Below, piece after piece: positions 52,139 through 64,000 of a DNA stretch of 64,000 nt. The notes beneath the pieces are model-generated. The model was not told the origin of the DNA. It worked only from the letters and a program-made list of their open reading frames with translations, and did no database searches. Each line of letters opens with the position of its first letter. The first letter of the stretch is position 1. This stretch comes from Daphnia pulex (Eukaryota; Arthropoda; Branchiopoda; Diplostraca; Daphniidae): contig NC_060027.1 of the NCBI RefSeq assembly GCF_021134715.1, forward strand, positions 2,480,001 through 2,544,000. The letters are read 5' to 3'. A program made the translations under genes and the position numbers.

Positions 52139-53227
52139 TCAAAAGCGCTGAACTATCGTAGGTGTAACACGTTGCCTATGCGAAAAGATTGATGAAAGAA
52201 ACGGAAAAGTTCGACGTAGCGCTTTGGAGAATTCTCTACTTCGGGTGATGTAGAGCATCGGACCGATCACAACATGCAACAGGAGCATCTCCCTCACGTA
52301 CGGAATGCACGCAATAAAAATGGCGTGATTGCAATTCAAGTGATCGATCCCAATTTGGCAAATAATGAGAGCCAAGAATGTTGAAGCTAGCGGCAGGGCA
52401 CTCACGCAGAGAGAAGTGACTCCACACGCCAGAGTCACGCTCGCCTCCAATTCCAAACGACAAATGGTTTTGTTTGGCAAGTGAACAAAATACTCGTCCG
52501 GTTCGAGAGTCGTCGAATTTTCCCGCGCGTTATTGTGCTTTTTGCATTTCATTGATAATCGCGCATTGAACCGTAAATAACTTCTGGTTCGGATGTACAC
52601 TGCGACTTGAGCGACGATGATCATTCCGACCAGGGCCAAATGAGACAGTGACACCCACTTCATAATATCTGGATTGACGATGCATGAAACCGAAATTTGG
52701 TGCCATCCCAGCCAATAGAAACTGGTATTGATGAGCAGCACCGAGATCCAAGATGTGACCAGCAACACGGCCACTCTAAAGACATTGACGTATTTGCGGT
52801 GTTTAATTGGAGCACTGATGGCGAACCAGCGGTCAACGGTGGCCAGCAATATCGTCACTAGTAGACTGGAATAGGGTGAACCTACCAGCAGTCCGTATAG
52901 TTGGCAAAATAGGGGAGTATTGGGTCGGAAAAAGAGCAGTAAATATTCGTAAGCGCTGATCAAGAGCGTTGAGAAACAGCAGCAGATATTTCCCAGGCAG
53001 AAAGCGTTGCGCGGATTGTGCAGTCGACGACTTTTTAGAATGACGATCGCCACTAATAACTGGATGGGAATTCCGACACAGAAAGTTACGCAGCGGAAGA
53101 TAAAGCACATGGGATGAACGGTTGCGAAAAGGTCGGCCCGGAACTGGTGGTCACTTGGCCAAATCGATTGATGGCCATCGCTTCCGATTTCGGATGTGTT
53201 ACAAATCACCTGGAACTCCATCGGCAT
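52139..53227 (-). CDS. Orphan rhodopsin-like GPCR, single exon
   Basis: Seven-transmembrane receptor of 362 residues in one uninterrupted exon. Hydrophobic segments lie at about 42-64, 75-99, 108-130, 151-175, 190-212, 262-288 and 303-326. Class A marks: a conserved Cys at the start of TM3 (Cys108) and in loop 2 (Cys182), and LATVDRWFAI where D132-R133-W134 replaces DRY. TM6 has CVSALP in the CWxP position, and TM7 has GPMLY (322-326) where NPxxY is normal. The N-terminus has one possible N-glycosylation site (NTS, 10-12). Intracellular loop 3 is basic. The ligand cannot be inferred. The DRW and GPxxY variants hint at a lineage-specific, possibly chemosensory receptor. Confidence 0.82.
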   Translation of the reverse strand: MPMEFQVICNTSEIGSDGHQSIWPSDHQFRADLFATVHPMCFIFRCVTFCVGIPIQLLVAIVILKSRRLHNPRNAFCLGNICCCFSTLLISAYEYLLLFFRPNTPLFCQLYGLLVGSPYSSLLVTILLATVDRWFAISAPIKHRKYVNVFRVAVLLVTSWISVLLINTSFYWLGWHQISVSCIVNPDIMKWVSLSHLALVGMIIVAQVAVYIRTRSYLRFNARLSMKCKKHNNARENSTTLEPDEYFVHLPNKTICRLELEASVTLACGVTSLCVSALPLASTFLALIICQIGIDHLNCNHAIFIACIPYVREMLLLHVVIGPMLYITRSREFSKALRRTFPFLSSIFSHRQRVTPTIVQRF

Positions 53228-54409
53228 TACTTCCAGATGTAGAATTCCTACTTCAACTGAGTATGTTGCACAAGAATATTACTTTAATACTGTTGCACAA
53301 AATACATCGTATCCTTTTGTGCTGCGCAGCCGCGATGGCCAGCATTTGCCCACGCTGAAACGATATGGCGCTGATAAATTAATTTCCCTTTTCACGAAAC
53401 AACTCGCAACGTTAAACAAGTTATAAAGTCCATCGGGAAGTGCTACTGCTTTTGATTTCTCTACATTAGGTTTTCGCCTGCTGGTTCTTTTCTTTTTAGG
53501 ATTTGTTTAAAGCTTAAAACTATTGTGCACGAATAATTTCGGATAGCTGTCAACTAATCCGACACGCATTTCCCCTGTGAACGAAGGAAAGTACTCATTC
53601 CAGGGGGTTATACTTCAGTGAAACTTGGCAATAAAAAATGTTTATAATCCGGACTCGATGTTCACGAATATAAAAAGTTCATTGGGTGAAAGCTTTTGAA
53701 AGGAGAATAAACTTTTGATCAGAGAGAATAAACGTCTTAGCGCAACGACAAAGTGATATTCTTGCTACCTACGCGTCTTTTAAATCTATTAGTGAAGACA
53801 TACTTTGTATGGAGCTTGATCTCTACAAGGGTGAATGACTTAATACTTTTGCATTATGCCTACATTCGGTTTCTAATACCTTCTTAATGCATGCTGTTCT
53901 TAATTCAATAATGTACTACTGATTTGTGGAATCCAATCTCGCGCATGAAGAAAAAGAAAAGGCGCTCTAGCCAAGATATTAAGGATTTCATTAGCTCGCA
54001 CATAAAATTCTTTGATTTTTTTCTTTTCTTTTTCTCCATTGATTGGATTGTCAATTTTGTACTAATGAGCGGATCAAATGAAGCCATATATACATTAATA
54101 GATCTGATGTCAAGTTGGCAACCAATCAGAAGATTTGAGTGGTCACGTGACATCGTTGACAACCAAACAAGCAGACGAAGCCAGAAATATTATGAATCAC
54201 TTGAAATCGCTACTATTTCGCAATTGGGAAAAAGCAAGCAGCAGCAAAGTAACAACAGATTCGTCAGTAATCAGAAGTTGTCGAGTCCTTTTACTAGCGA
54301 AAAGCATTAATTAGCCAGAACAGATAAATCAGAGACTGTAAGATTGTCAAGTGTTTCTGTCAAGAAAAATATCGTTACGCTTGGTTGAGCTATAGTCGTT
54401 TACTACACA
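53228..54409. other. Divergent intergenic region, GPCR to CHMP2B
   Basis: 1.18 kb between divergent starts. No TATA-type element is obvious. A plus-strand frame at 53924-54310 (128 codons) overlaps a minus-strand frame and contains poly-Lys and poly-Phe runs; I do not consider it a gene. Confidence 0.5.
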
Positions 54410-55331
54410 ATGGATTTTTTCGCGAAAAAGCCAACCATGAAAGGTAAGGACTGCCCATTGCCTATTGATTTTCAGAATTCTACAATGTACTTGGATCAAA
54501 TAAATAATCAAAATTTGACGTTGTTCCTTTGTTCATGTAGAGCAAATGCGGGATACAGATAGACAGCTGAGGAAAACAGGGAGAGAGATAGACAGAGACA
54601 GAAGAGAACTGGAGAAGGAAGAAAAGAAGCTGGTATTAAAACTTAAAAAAATATCCTGAATCAGAATTCCATAAATTTATTATATAGGAGATGGAGATAA
54701 AAAACGCAGCAAAGACAGGCAATAAGCAAGCTTGCACTGTTCTTGCTAAACAACTGGTTCAAATTCGTAAACAGAAAGAAAGGACATATGCTGCCAACAG
54801 CAAGGTGTGTATAATACTCTATTACCATGTCTTTCCTTGCCGCTATCAACAAATTCTCACTTATATTTCATAGATTACTTCAATAAATTCTCAAACAAAA
54901 GTCATGGGAGCCAACATGAAGTTGGCTGGGGCAATGACCACTGCAACTCAAAGTATGATGGCAATGAACAAAACCATGAAGCCTGAACAGCTGAGTCGCA
55001 CAATGCAAGAATTTGGAAAGGCTTCCACCCACATGGAAATGAGCGAAGAGATGATGAGTGATGCCTTGGATGATATTTTAAATGAAAGTGGGGATGAAGA
55101 AGAAGGAGACTCAATCGTTCAGCAAGTTTTAGACGAAATCGGTATCGACATTTCCTCAAAGGTAATGTCTTATTCGACTATGAATTATTTTATTATTCTT
55201 ACCTTGATTGCTGACGTATCATCTCACAGGTTTCCAAAGCCCCGTCTGCTCCGTCCAAGTTGGGTGCCTCATCAGCTGCTGACAGCGAGTTCGCAGAGTT
55301 GGAAAAGCAATTGGCTAAACTGAAGAGTTAG
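54410..55331 (+). CDS. CHMP2B: CHMP2B, ESCRT-III subunit
   Basis: Charged multivesicular body protein 2B (Vps2 family), which polymerises on endosomal and other membranes and recruits the VPS4 ATPase for fission. Exons 54410-54443, 54541-54632, 54688-54804, 54874-55161, 55230-55331 give 210 residues (human 213). Diagnostic stretches: EIDRDRRELEKEEKKLEMEI, GNKQACTVLAKQLVQIRKQK, TKVMGANMKLAGAMTT, SIVQQVLDEIGIDIS and SKAPSAPS. The KAPSA segment favours CHMP2B over CHMP2A. The N-terminal half is basic and the C-terminal half acidic, as in all ESCRT-III proteins. The C-terminal helix (EFAELEKQLAKLKS) is a MIM1-type VPS4-binding motif. AATAAA at 55447-55452. Confidence 0.95.
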
Positions 55332-55446
55332 TTATTTGTTCGCAAGGTTGAACGATCTAACTATTTGAAAAACCTGTCGTGTTAAATTCTTTCTCGATAA
55401 TATTAATATCCACTACTAATAGTTTTTGTTCATAGAAATACCGGAA

Positions 55447-55452
55447 AATAAA
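55447..55452 (+). terminator. Polyadenylation signal of CHMP2B
   Basis: AATAAA about 116 bases after the stop codon. Confidence 0.65.
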
Positions 55453-56552
55453 TGAGCAAAAGCCTTGCAATTCAACTTCAACTTATATTTGTGATTGTAC
55501 CATAACTTTCGTCACTATAGAAATGTTGATACTACCCATCAATGTTTTTTTTTTCGACTGTCAACAAATACGTCTTGCTGCACACGCGCATTTCCAAATA
55601 ATTGCAAACTTTGACAACAATTTTCAATTACAGCATCATCATGGGCGATTATTCGATCGTCACATACACATTCACCTAACTGAATTATATAAGAGCATAT
55701 ATATCATCAAATCGTGACGTACGCGAGAGCGGGGGAAATTATTTATTATTATTAATTTTTTTTTTGTGTTTGCTTTTTATTTTTCAGGAGGAGGGAAGGT
55801 TTTCGGGGCATTTTTTTGGCACTTTCACACTTGTGTGCAGAATGTACAAAAGAGAACTCGTCGTCACGGTCATTGCAAAAACCCAAAACATATTGCACAC
55901 GGTAGTAGTAGTAGTACACGATTGTCGACGAGTTTATTTTAAAACAAAACGGCCTTTTTGAAATGTTTTTCACGCGCGCAGCACTTGGGTTCACTCACAC
56001 CAATAATTCATTGCACGCCACTTTTTCAAACTGATTTTCTTTAGTCGTCACGTTTGTTTAGAGATGAGCTGAAATCCGACGTATACACATTCAAACGTGA
56101 TGCTGGGCGTGGGTATTTTTTCTCCAATAGATGTGAAATGTTGTCGTAAGAATTTTTGAAGTAACTATTATATATAAGAAAGAGACAGAGCGAAAATAAA
56201 AATTCAAGATGAGAGAAAGAGAGAGAAAGAAAAGTCAGAGAGGGAAGCGGATGAAAGAGAGAGATACAGAACCGAGGTGTACACACTGGCTTGCTTGAAG
56301 CGTTGACAAATAGATCGACCAGCGGCACACATGGGCAGCGACACATTTTTTTTTTTTATTTTTTATTTTCTTTTTTTCTTTTTTGTTATTAACAAAACAA
56401 AATATCTCGAGCAAATTTGTTTTTCTTTTAGTAGGTTTTTGGCCATGCCACAAGTTTTTGAAAATTTTCTTGAGTCTATTTATATAGATTGTATTCCAGT
56501 CGGAATATTTGTGTGTGTGTTTGCATTTCATTTAATTAGGAGATCGACGTGA
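55453..56552. other. Intergenic between convergent 3' ends
   Basis: Likely holds the 3' UTR of the CUB-domain gene on the minus strand; minus-strand AATAAA-type sequences lie in the T-rich tract near 56350-56385. GA-rich purine tract at about 56175-56245. No gene recognised. Confidence 0.5.
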
Positions 56553-57376
56553 TCAGACGTTATCGCCGACGTCGATCGAGAGCGGAGGCAGACTCGTGTA
56601 GAGTTGAGCCGGCGGCGGCGGCGACGGGATGTCGGACGGGAGCGACATCGACGGACGCGACGACATGGTGTCGAACGGCGGCGGCGGTGCGAACGGCCGC
56701 CGCTCGTAGTTGATGCTGGGCGGCCTCCGCCGCTGCCTTCGATGGCACACGATACACAAAGTCATGAGCAGAGTCAAAGCACAGGCGCCCAGTGTCAACA
56801 TCAGGAGCACCGGAGAAGATTCTTCGCCGCCCACCATAGCGGCACCTTTTACATATGTCAGAAATGAAAGCGTTATTGATTGATCCATCGATGGAATTTG
56901 AATGGAATTAAGTAATGATTTAAAAAAATAAAATTTGAGAATGAAATAGGTAAAATACAGTTATTTAAAAAATAATATAAAAGGTGATAGAAAAGCCAAT
57001 AGTTAAGAAAATAGTACATTGGGATTTCATTCCTTGAATTGGTTTGGGGAGGCGACACCCATTGGCTTCTGGAGAAGGAGGACACTGGCTGGACCGGTAG
57101 CAAAATACAGACGAGCAACAGTCAGAGAGAGAGAAGAGATTTGAGGTCGAGATTTTTTTAAAAATTAAAAAAAAGCAGAGGGTTGTAGGAAAATATTCGA
57201 TTGTAGTTATCAAAATAACGGAAATTAAAGTTGAAAAAATAAAATTGGGAAATAGTTTTTTTTTCTTTTTTTTTGTTATCGTTTCAGACAAGCAACTGAA
57301 TGAAAACAACTGAAATCAAGACCAGGGTGTTTAGGGCGGGTTGATATCGGACGCCTCCACCTGAGAATTCCTCGCC

Positions 57377-57409
<33 letters not shown>

Positions 57410-60400
57410 TAAAAAGAAGGGAGAAAGAAGAGAAAAACAAGTGATCAATCAGTGTGTGTGTGTGAGATAGAGACATCCAAATTACACAAGGCTCTGGTGT
57501 GCTGAATATGTAACAAGTCAATTGCCATGCGAGTTATATTTTTCCTTTTTTTTCTTTGTTTTAAATCTTTGAGATAGTTTCTTGTGATTTTTAAAAATGA
57601 TGTTGGAATGAAGGTACAAAGATATATAAATACAGTGTCTGTACAAATAATTATTCTTAGGAAGAAAGAGAGAGAGAAATAAAGAAAAAGAGAAATGAAA
57701 TAAATGAAATGGAGAGACATACAGTGCTCGCCTTCGTCGGAACCGTCGTTGAGTCCGCAATTGGGATTTCCGTCGCATTCCAGCTGTTTGGCTATGCAAA
57801 AGGTGTTGTTGGCGCAGCGAAAGTACTGCCCGCCTTCGTCGCAGTCGTAGCCGCCGACCAGAGCCGGAGTTTTCACTTCCGTCCACACGGCCCGGAAGCC
57901 TCTACCGCCCGCCACTTTATCCGCCGTTGTAAACCTGAAACAATCAAATAACAAAATAAATTGTCACGTCGTCGTTACACGCCAACATTCTTACGTGATT
58001 TTCATGACGTTGCCTTCGGACATGAACGTTTCGTGCTCGGCCTTCAAATTCTCTCCGCAAATTTCCACCGGCGGTTCGTCCAGTCTCTTCCAAACGCGGA
58101 CGGCGGCCGCCGCACATCCGCGAGCTGCGAAAAATCAATAAAAAAGGTGAAGAAAGAAAGAAAGAAAGATAAAGAAAGAGAAAGAAAAGAGGAACTTACT
58201 CTCCATCTCGCCCTCGATGGAGAAGGACTCAAAGTGAAGAAGGATGCGGTGATCCCGAGCTGAATGGATCTGCCACGAGCAGCTGAGCAGGCCCGAGCTA
58301 CGATCATACTTCTCCGGGTACTTGGGACTGGTGAAGACACCGCTGGCGGCTCCCGGAACGCTCAGATTACTGCCGCAGTCTGCGTATATATTTTTTCAAA
58401 TAAAAGAAGATAAAAAAAAGTAGAAAAAAACTTGCAACCGCAAGGAACAGCGCCGATCGAGCCTCGTATAAATTGATGGACGAGAACCAAAGGAAAGAAA
58501 AGAAAAAAAAAGTGTTTGGTTGTTTGTGGGTCCGCCGCCAGGGAATCCAGGAGAGAGACTCACCTCTATTGATCGAGTCGTTCTCGTCGAATGTGTACCT
58601 GCCCTTGAATCCATTAAAGACTCCTTCTTCGTCCGTGTGCAGGATCACCTTTAGAAATAAAGAAACACACAAGGAGGTGAAATGTTGTTGTTACTTTCGG
58701 TGGGGAAACAGTGTCAATTCAAAAATTGATTATTTCCCTTTTTTTTCTTACTTTCAGTCCGATGGATCCGGGATCAGATTCGACGGGTCCGGGGAACGAG
58801 TCGCCACAATAACGGCCGAGTAAGACCTCTCTGCCGCCGTAAAAGACATTGTAGATCTCGACCCAATCTTCTTGGCAGTAGGAGCCGTAAAAGACGGTCG
58901 TGTCGTTGGCGCGCACTTTGAACTGGTCAAAGTAGAGCCGGACATTCTCGTTGGATCCGGCCAGAATAAAGTTGTAGGTGCATGTCAGGTTGGACGGGTA
59001 GCGGGCCGGATGTCTGGGCGAGTTAAAGTCACCGCGTTTCTTGCTGGCGCTCATGTAAGTGAAATTACATCCGCCCAGCGGCGACGGAGTCCCGGGGATC
59101 GAATATTCTTCACGAAAATGATTGGGAAAATCAGTAAATCTTAACTATTTGACTGTTTTCTATTTGAAATGTCAAGGGTTTACCTGTAGCGAATAAGAAT
59201 CGAGCTTTGAAGCCGGAACCCTGGCTCTGTCCACTGGAGAAGATCATGGACAGTCGCTGGCCTTCCGACCAGTACGGCGAGCTGACATTGTTGCTGCACA
59301 GCTCGTGGTCGTGTTTCTCGTACAGATACGTCACGCTAATGTCTTGACCTTTCAGGTAGATTCTCAGGAAGCCATCGGCGCACCTGGATCAAATTAAAAA
59401 ATAATTAATTCATTAATACTTTGCCAATTGAATTAATTCTCTACTGACGTGTTATCGGCTGATGGGATGTCGAATTTTTCGAAATCCAGCCGGATGCGCT
59501 CAAAGTGCTGCTCGTCCTGCAGGCCGTAGACGTTGTACTTGCAGACGATGCCTGGACTGTAAGGAAACGGGTAATTGGGACTGTAGACGACAGCCGAGGA
59601 TCCTTTGCGGCTCAGGATCGTCTGGTCGCACTCGGAGCCTCTGTCGTGTTTGCTATCCTCGCGGCTAATGAAATCTAAAAAATGAGAAAACAAGAAAATT
59701 CCCGTAAAGTGGGAAAAAGAAAGACGGGCGGAATCAAAAATTGTCTGACCAAGTTTGACGAAAGTCTCGCTGAATTCGAACTTTGCCAGAAATCCGCGGT
59801 TCTGCGAGTCGGCCGTCCGTTTGAGCGTCGTGAACGTGACAAGGAGGTGATGCTCGGTCGAGAAGATGACCACGTTGCGCTGCTGGCCGCAGTAGCGTCC
59901 AATCAGCGGGGCTTTGGCGTCCAACCCGTCGTAAACGTCGACGGCGTCCAACGGACAACTGCGCGGGGGGACCCACCACCAATCAGTCACCGTGTCAAAA
60001 ATGAAATCAAAATTGTTGTCGACTTACTGAGGGCCTCCGTAGAAAGTGTCAAAGTCCCTGAATTCGAGCCGGATGCGCTGGCCTTTCTTCCCGACGAATT
60101 TATAGGCACAGGTCATGTCTTTGGGATAGACGCCCGGATAGGTGGGCGTCATGATGTCGCCCTGGCGTTTCACTAGGCCGTCGATGGTGAAGTTGCACGT
60201 CGTGCGAGGAACGGGCGTCCCCACTTGAAATTGATCTGCTCATCCCACCAAAAACGAATAAAAGAAAATTGTTAAATCCAATTACTTTTTGATTTCCCTT
60301 ATGTCCGCCCGTTTAAAACTCAATCAAAATAAAAGCGGGGGAAACGTTTCTTGATTGAAAGGATTGCCCGACTATTTGGTTTGTATCGATTCCATTATTC

Positions 60401-60876
60401 TTGATGTAGGTCATCGGGTGCAGAGCCCCTGCCCATCCCTCAGGCGATACTTTGTCAGCCGGACCTGGACCACCCCCCACTGGCAAACGGAGGGGCTTAA
60501 GACACTTTATTGGCGCTCTGCTGGACTTTTCTATTTCCATTAAGGGGGTAGGAGGAGGCAGGAGGAGCTCTGCTAAACGGAGACAAATCGCCGCCGCCAA
60601 CTTTGCCGGGCAGACTAGTGATCCGTGCTGGACAAGGCAAAAAGCTGCTGCTACACACCGTCTTTGAAGAAGAGATAGGTGCCCTGGAAGAGAAGGTCGT
60701 CGGAGGTGGTCGAATTCTTGTCGGTGAAAAATCCCAAAACGGCCGTCCGGTAGAGCGACACGCGCCGACGGGGCGGGATCTGACCGCAGTAGCGTCCGCC
60801 GAACGGCGAGTGGATCAAGTCGACGGGCTCCGAGTCGGGAATCTCCGTGTAAAGGTCGATGTACTCGTGACTGCAC
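56553..60876 (-). CDS. Multi-CUB/LDLa membrane protein, SOL-1/Neto-like (5' exons missing)
   Basis: Single-pass membrane protein resembling suppressor of lurcher (SOL-1) and Neto, auxiliary subunits of ionotropic glutamate receptors. Exons: 60876-60659, 60235-60028, 59958-59750, 59674-59449, 59383-59184, 59107-58752, 58648-58564, 58379-58200, 58124-57995, 57934-57723, 56845-56553; frame is kept throughout (about 771 residues in view). It encodes the end of one CUB and four complete CUB domains (for example [35 protein letters not shown]). An LDL-receptor class A module follows ([27 protein letters not shown]), then a membrane helix ([20 protein letters not shown]), RRQRRR stop-transfer, and a Pro-rich cytoplasmic tail. 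Donor GTCAGT at 59448 is unusual but needed for frame. The first exon in view starts mid-CUB, so the signal peptide lies to the right. Confidence 0.83.
57392..57408. repeat. (GA)n tract
   Basis: Short purine dinucleotide repeat within the intron before the transmembrane exon of the CUB-domain gene. Confidence 0.8.
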
Positions 60877-63800
60877 CTGCGGCAAAGACACACAAAAAAT
60901 TAATCTAAAATAAAACCAACAACAACAAATCAAAGTCAGCAGTCTATTCGTTCATCTTTATTAAACACGGAAAAAGGATCGGGATGGAAGCAAACCAAAA
61001 ACACAAAACAAACAAAAAGTTGATCCTTTTTTTTTTTGGTTTGAAAAAACCTAAACAGAATAACAGATGTGTGACGAGGGCTATCCAAATAGCTATACGA
61101 CGACACACAATGTGTACAAGTAAAGGAGAGACAGCGATCAGCCATATTGAATGCCACATGAAAGTCAAACGGCCGCTCAACAACGAGAGAGAAAAGCGGC
61201 AGACATTATTTTTTCGACGTCAATATGTGAACGCCTGTTCCGCTTGTGCGGTTAGACAAACGCTTAGATGATTTCCTACCCGTCTGTTACTACATCAAAA
61301 AAACGGAAGGAGAAAAAGAAAAAGAAAATAAATAAAAGACAGGCCAGACAGACAGACGACGGGGCTGGTGGCGCGTGACAGGTTCCATCCCCCGTCACCA
61401 TCTTGCGCTTCTTTTCTCTCTCCAGAGGGCCCTCACGTCCTCAGACATTCTCTCTCTCCCATTTTTTCTTCTTCTTCTTCTTCTTCTTTCAGCCCCGGCG
61501 CGATATCATAACAAGTTCCAACTGCTGCGAGTGACATCCGATGTCTCTATATTTACTATTATATAAGCTCCTGGAATTCCCTCGTTCAATGTTATTTAGA
61601 AGAAGAAGAAGAGAACAAGCAGCTGATTTCCTTTTAACTATTTTTCGAGATCTCTCCCAGGGCCTGTGTAGACTGGATCTACGATCCTGGAAATGAGTTC
61701 AACGTCTAATGGACAAGAAAAAATAAAAAGAAAAAAGAAAAGAAAAATCGGCCGGTCGTTTTGAGTGGATGGTCAATAAAGAAAAAATCAAATAAAAATG
61801 GGAGAGGAAACAAAAGAAACTGGGCGAGTGGCCAGCCGACGTTCGTTGTCCTCTTTAAAGCGAAAATCGGCCTACACAGTTAGGAGCAACAGTAGACATT
61901 TAAAGAAGAAGAAGAAAAGAAATAATAAAAAGAAGGAGCCTACAGTATAAAAATGTATAGCGCAGAATTATTGCCTTAGAGTCAGTTTTCTGTCTACTGG
62001 TTGGTTGGTTCAGACAAAAAGCCTGGCCGTGATCGTGATGGACGTCACAAACAAGAGGAAAAAGAAAAAGGGGGAAACGGCCCAAATGAAAAGCTGGATT
62101 GGTGGTTTTCAAGCCGACAGAGCCATAGCACACACACACACGAGTCTTTAGCCTCCCCCCGTAAACAAAAAATAAAAGAAACAAAACACAGGGCTAGGCC
62201 TTGCTCCTATTTTTGGTTTTTTCTATACTCGGTAGCTCGGTAGACGTCTATATAATCCCTGGGCATGTACATACAGGAGCTAGGAGCACAAACAAACAAT
62301 CAATACTCGTGATCTATCAGCATTCGTCGGCCCTGGTGGCGGCTGCAGGAGGCAAATGCCCAGACTAACCTAACCCTCCTACTCACCGCGAAAAAAACAT
62401 AACAAAAAAAACCAGAAGGAGCGAAAGAAAAGAGAAAACACCACGTGATGTAGTAGGGGAGAGCCAATCTGACGTTAATGTGGAACAAGATTTTCCCGTT
62501 CGAGTGTAACAAACTCAACCAGACAATAACAGGCGGGTATAGAATAGGAGCAAACAAGGAAGAAGAAAAAGAGATTTTTTCCCCCTTCCCGTTAGGAGCA
62601 GGGGAAAAAGAAGAAGATGCTCCTTAAATCTATACACTCTGTGTGTGTATATGCCTTGGAGAGTAGTATTTACCCATCAAAATCGACTCCCGCTTCGGGC
62701 TCTCCATCATCTCCGCCATTTTCTTTTCTTTTTTTCTAACTTGCGCATATCTACCCTGCGGCTATAAACCAAATTCGCTCAATTGGAAAAAAAAAAAGAT
62801 GAATTAAATCAGATGAACTCGATGAAACAACAAAAGGAGAGAATAATAATTTACGGTTAAAAACTCGAGTCAACAAAGGAAAATAAAAAGACGACAGGCC
62901 CTCCCGAATAGCCCAAAAATAAGGAAAGATGATCTTTCCGGAGTGGAGGAGGCCCCCCAACATCATTGCGAACAGCGTCGGCGGGAAATTTAACGAGATG
63001 GTCGGGGGGAAACGAGTGGAGCGTGAGGCCGAGTATAGAAGCAGCAGTGTTAACACGTATAGGAGCCGCCCGCTCCTCTATATTATTACAGCTAGCAAAT
63101 AAAAAGAGAGTGTGTGTGTGTGTGTGTGTTGGTGGGAATGTACGTATAGTACATGTTCTAGATTCCCGAAAAAAAGAAGAAGAAGAAGAAGAGATTTTGA
63201 CAGTTCAATTTCAGTCGGGACCCTGCGATTTATGGATCTTGTTTCATCGGAGGGAAAATATTATTCTTTTTTTTTACTTTGTGCCGCCCCCTTCTTTTCT
63301 GACGTAACAAGACGAAGGCGACAGCCAACGAAATGGAGAACATCACACAATCAAAACACTCACACACACACACATAGAAAAGGAAAAGGGATGGAATGGA
63401 AAAATAAAATAGTGATGGAAACTTAAAAAAAGAAAAATGTACAAAAATAACTGCCCTTACACTATTTCATATCCCTGTGTCAAATAATGTGCAAATTTTT
63501 GATTCACTTTCCTGGTAGACAAATTTTTTTTTACATCAAATCATGGCGAAAATTTTTTTAAATATTTTGAACGACAATTTTTTCTTCTAATATGAAATCC
63601 CCCCCTCTCCCGGGAACAATACATAAAAGTTTTGTTTTTTTGTTTTTTTTTTTTTTTTTTTTTGGCTGGCAAAAACTTACATGGCTGTGTGTCCGGCGGT
63701 GGATCCACTGTGATCGGGCAGCAAGCAGCACACGCACGCACGCAAATAAAAAAACAAACAAAAACGAATAAGATCAAACGGAAAACCGAGTAGAACATAA

Positions 63801-64000
63801 AAAACGGGAGGGAAGAAAAAACAAAACAAAACAAACAACGCGGAAGACATGATGCGCAAAAAAGAATGAAAAAGATAGAAATTCTAAGTTTGAAAAAAAG
63901 AAAAATCAATCAAACTTTCTGGGATTGGGAGAGAGTTAGTAGTTGTTTGTTGTTGTTTTCATCAAGTAAAATATTTAAAAAACTGGAGTGTCGATTGTCG
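60877..64000 (-). other. Large 5' intron region of the CUB-domain gene
   Basis: 3.1 kb with no firmly supported exon. It contains (TTC)n at about 61468-61490, (GT)n at about 63110-63130, (CA)n at about 63359-63374 and a T-run at 63640-63663. A possible 27-base in-frame block (63681-63707) flanked by CACAG and GTAAGT could be a micro-exon, but support is weak. Upstream exons encoding the signal peptide and the start of the first CUB must lie here undetected or beyond the window. Confidence 0.5.

Noticed and set aside
53924..54310. 128-codon plus-strand frame between the GPCR and CHMP2B
   Set aside because: It contains a Lys run and a Phe-rich run caused by A/T tracts, overlaps an antisense frame, and lacks splice or promoter signals. 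Conservation data would be needed to revive it.
63681..63707. 27-base block flanked by CACAG and GTAAGT that fits the frame of the CUB-domain gene
   Set aside because: In-frame fit of 27 bases is weak evidence, the residues do not resemble a CUB, and RNA evidence is needed.

Overview
The window looks like nuclear DNA of a small-genome crustacean, most likely a cladoceran such as Daphnia. This is inferred from short AT-rich introns (about 55-120 bp) with GT-AG ends, a TATA box plus TCAGT-type initiator, tightly packed genes on both strands, a vitellogenin pair, and protein matches that are all animal and arthropod-like. No bacterial, viral, rRNA, tRNA or CRISPR features were seen. Gene models were built by hand: each exon chain keeps reading frame across every junction. 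None has been checked against transcripts.

Left third (1-18.7 kb): two near-identical vitellogenin genes lie tail to tail as a large inverted duplication. Copy A (+) runs off the left edge. Copy B (-) is complete from signal peptide to stop. Homology stops abruptly within the last codons, so each copy has its own C-terminal tail and 3' UTR. Between them lie an aldo-keto reductase gene, found on the A side only, a second shorter inverted repeat, and about 5 kb without convincing coding sequence that may hold spliced non-coding transcripts.

Middle (19.9-46 kb): DONSON (replication initiation) is divergently paired with a small unrecognised protein. Next come a four-finger C2H2 factor, an outspread/MPRIP-type scaffold with two PH domains in 15 exons (actomyosin/Rho signalling), and a SMURF-type HECT ubiquitin ligase with C2 and three WW domains (BMP/Smad signalling).

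Right (47-64 kb): CPSF4/Clipper (pre-mRNA 3' processing) is divergent from SMURF and convergent with a SPATA2/Tamozhennik-like PUB plus RanBP2-finger protein. An intronless orphan class A GPCR, CHMP2B (ESCRT-III), and a multi-CUB/LDLa single-pass membrane protein resembling SOL-1/Neto auxiliary receptor subunits follow. The last of these runs off the right edge. Apart from the vitellogenin pair the genes are functionally unrelated neighbours. I found no clear new multi-gene system. The best targets for follow-up are the architecture and conversion pattern of the vitellogenin palindrome and the non-coding structure inside it.
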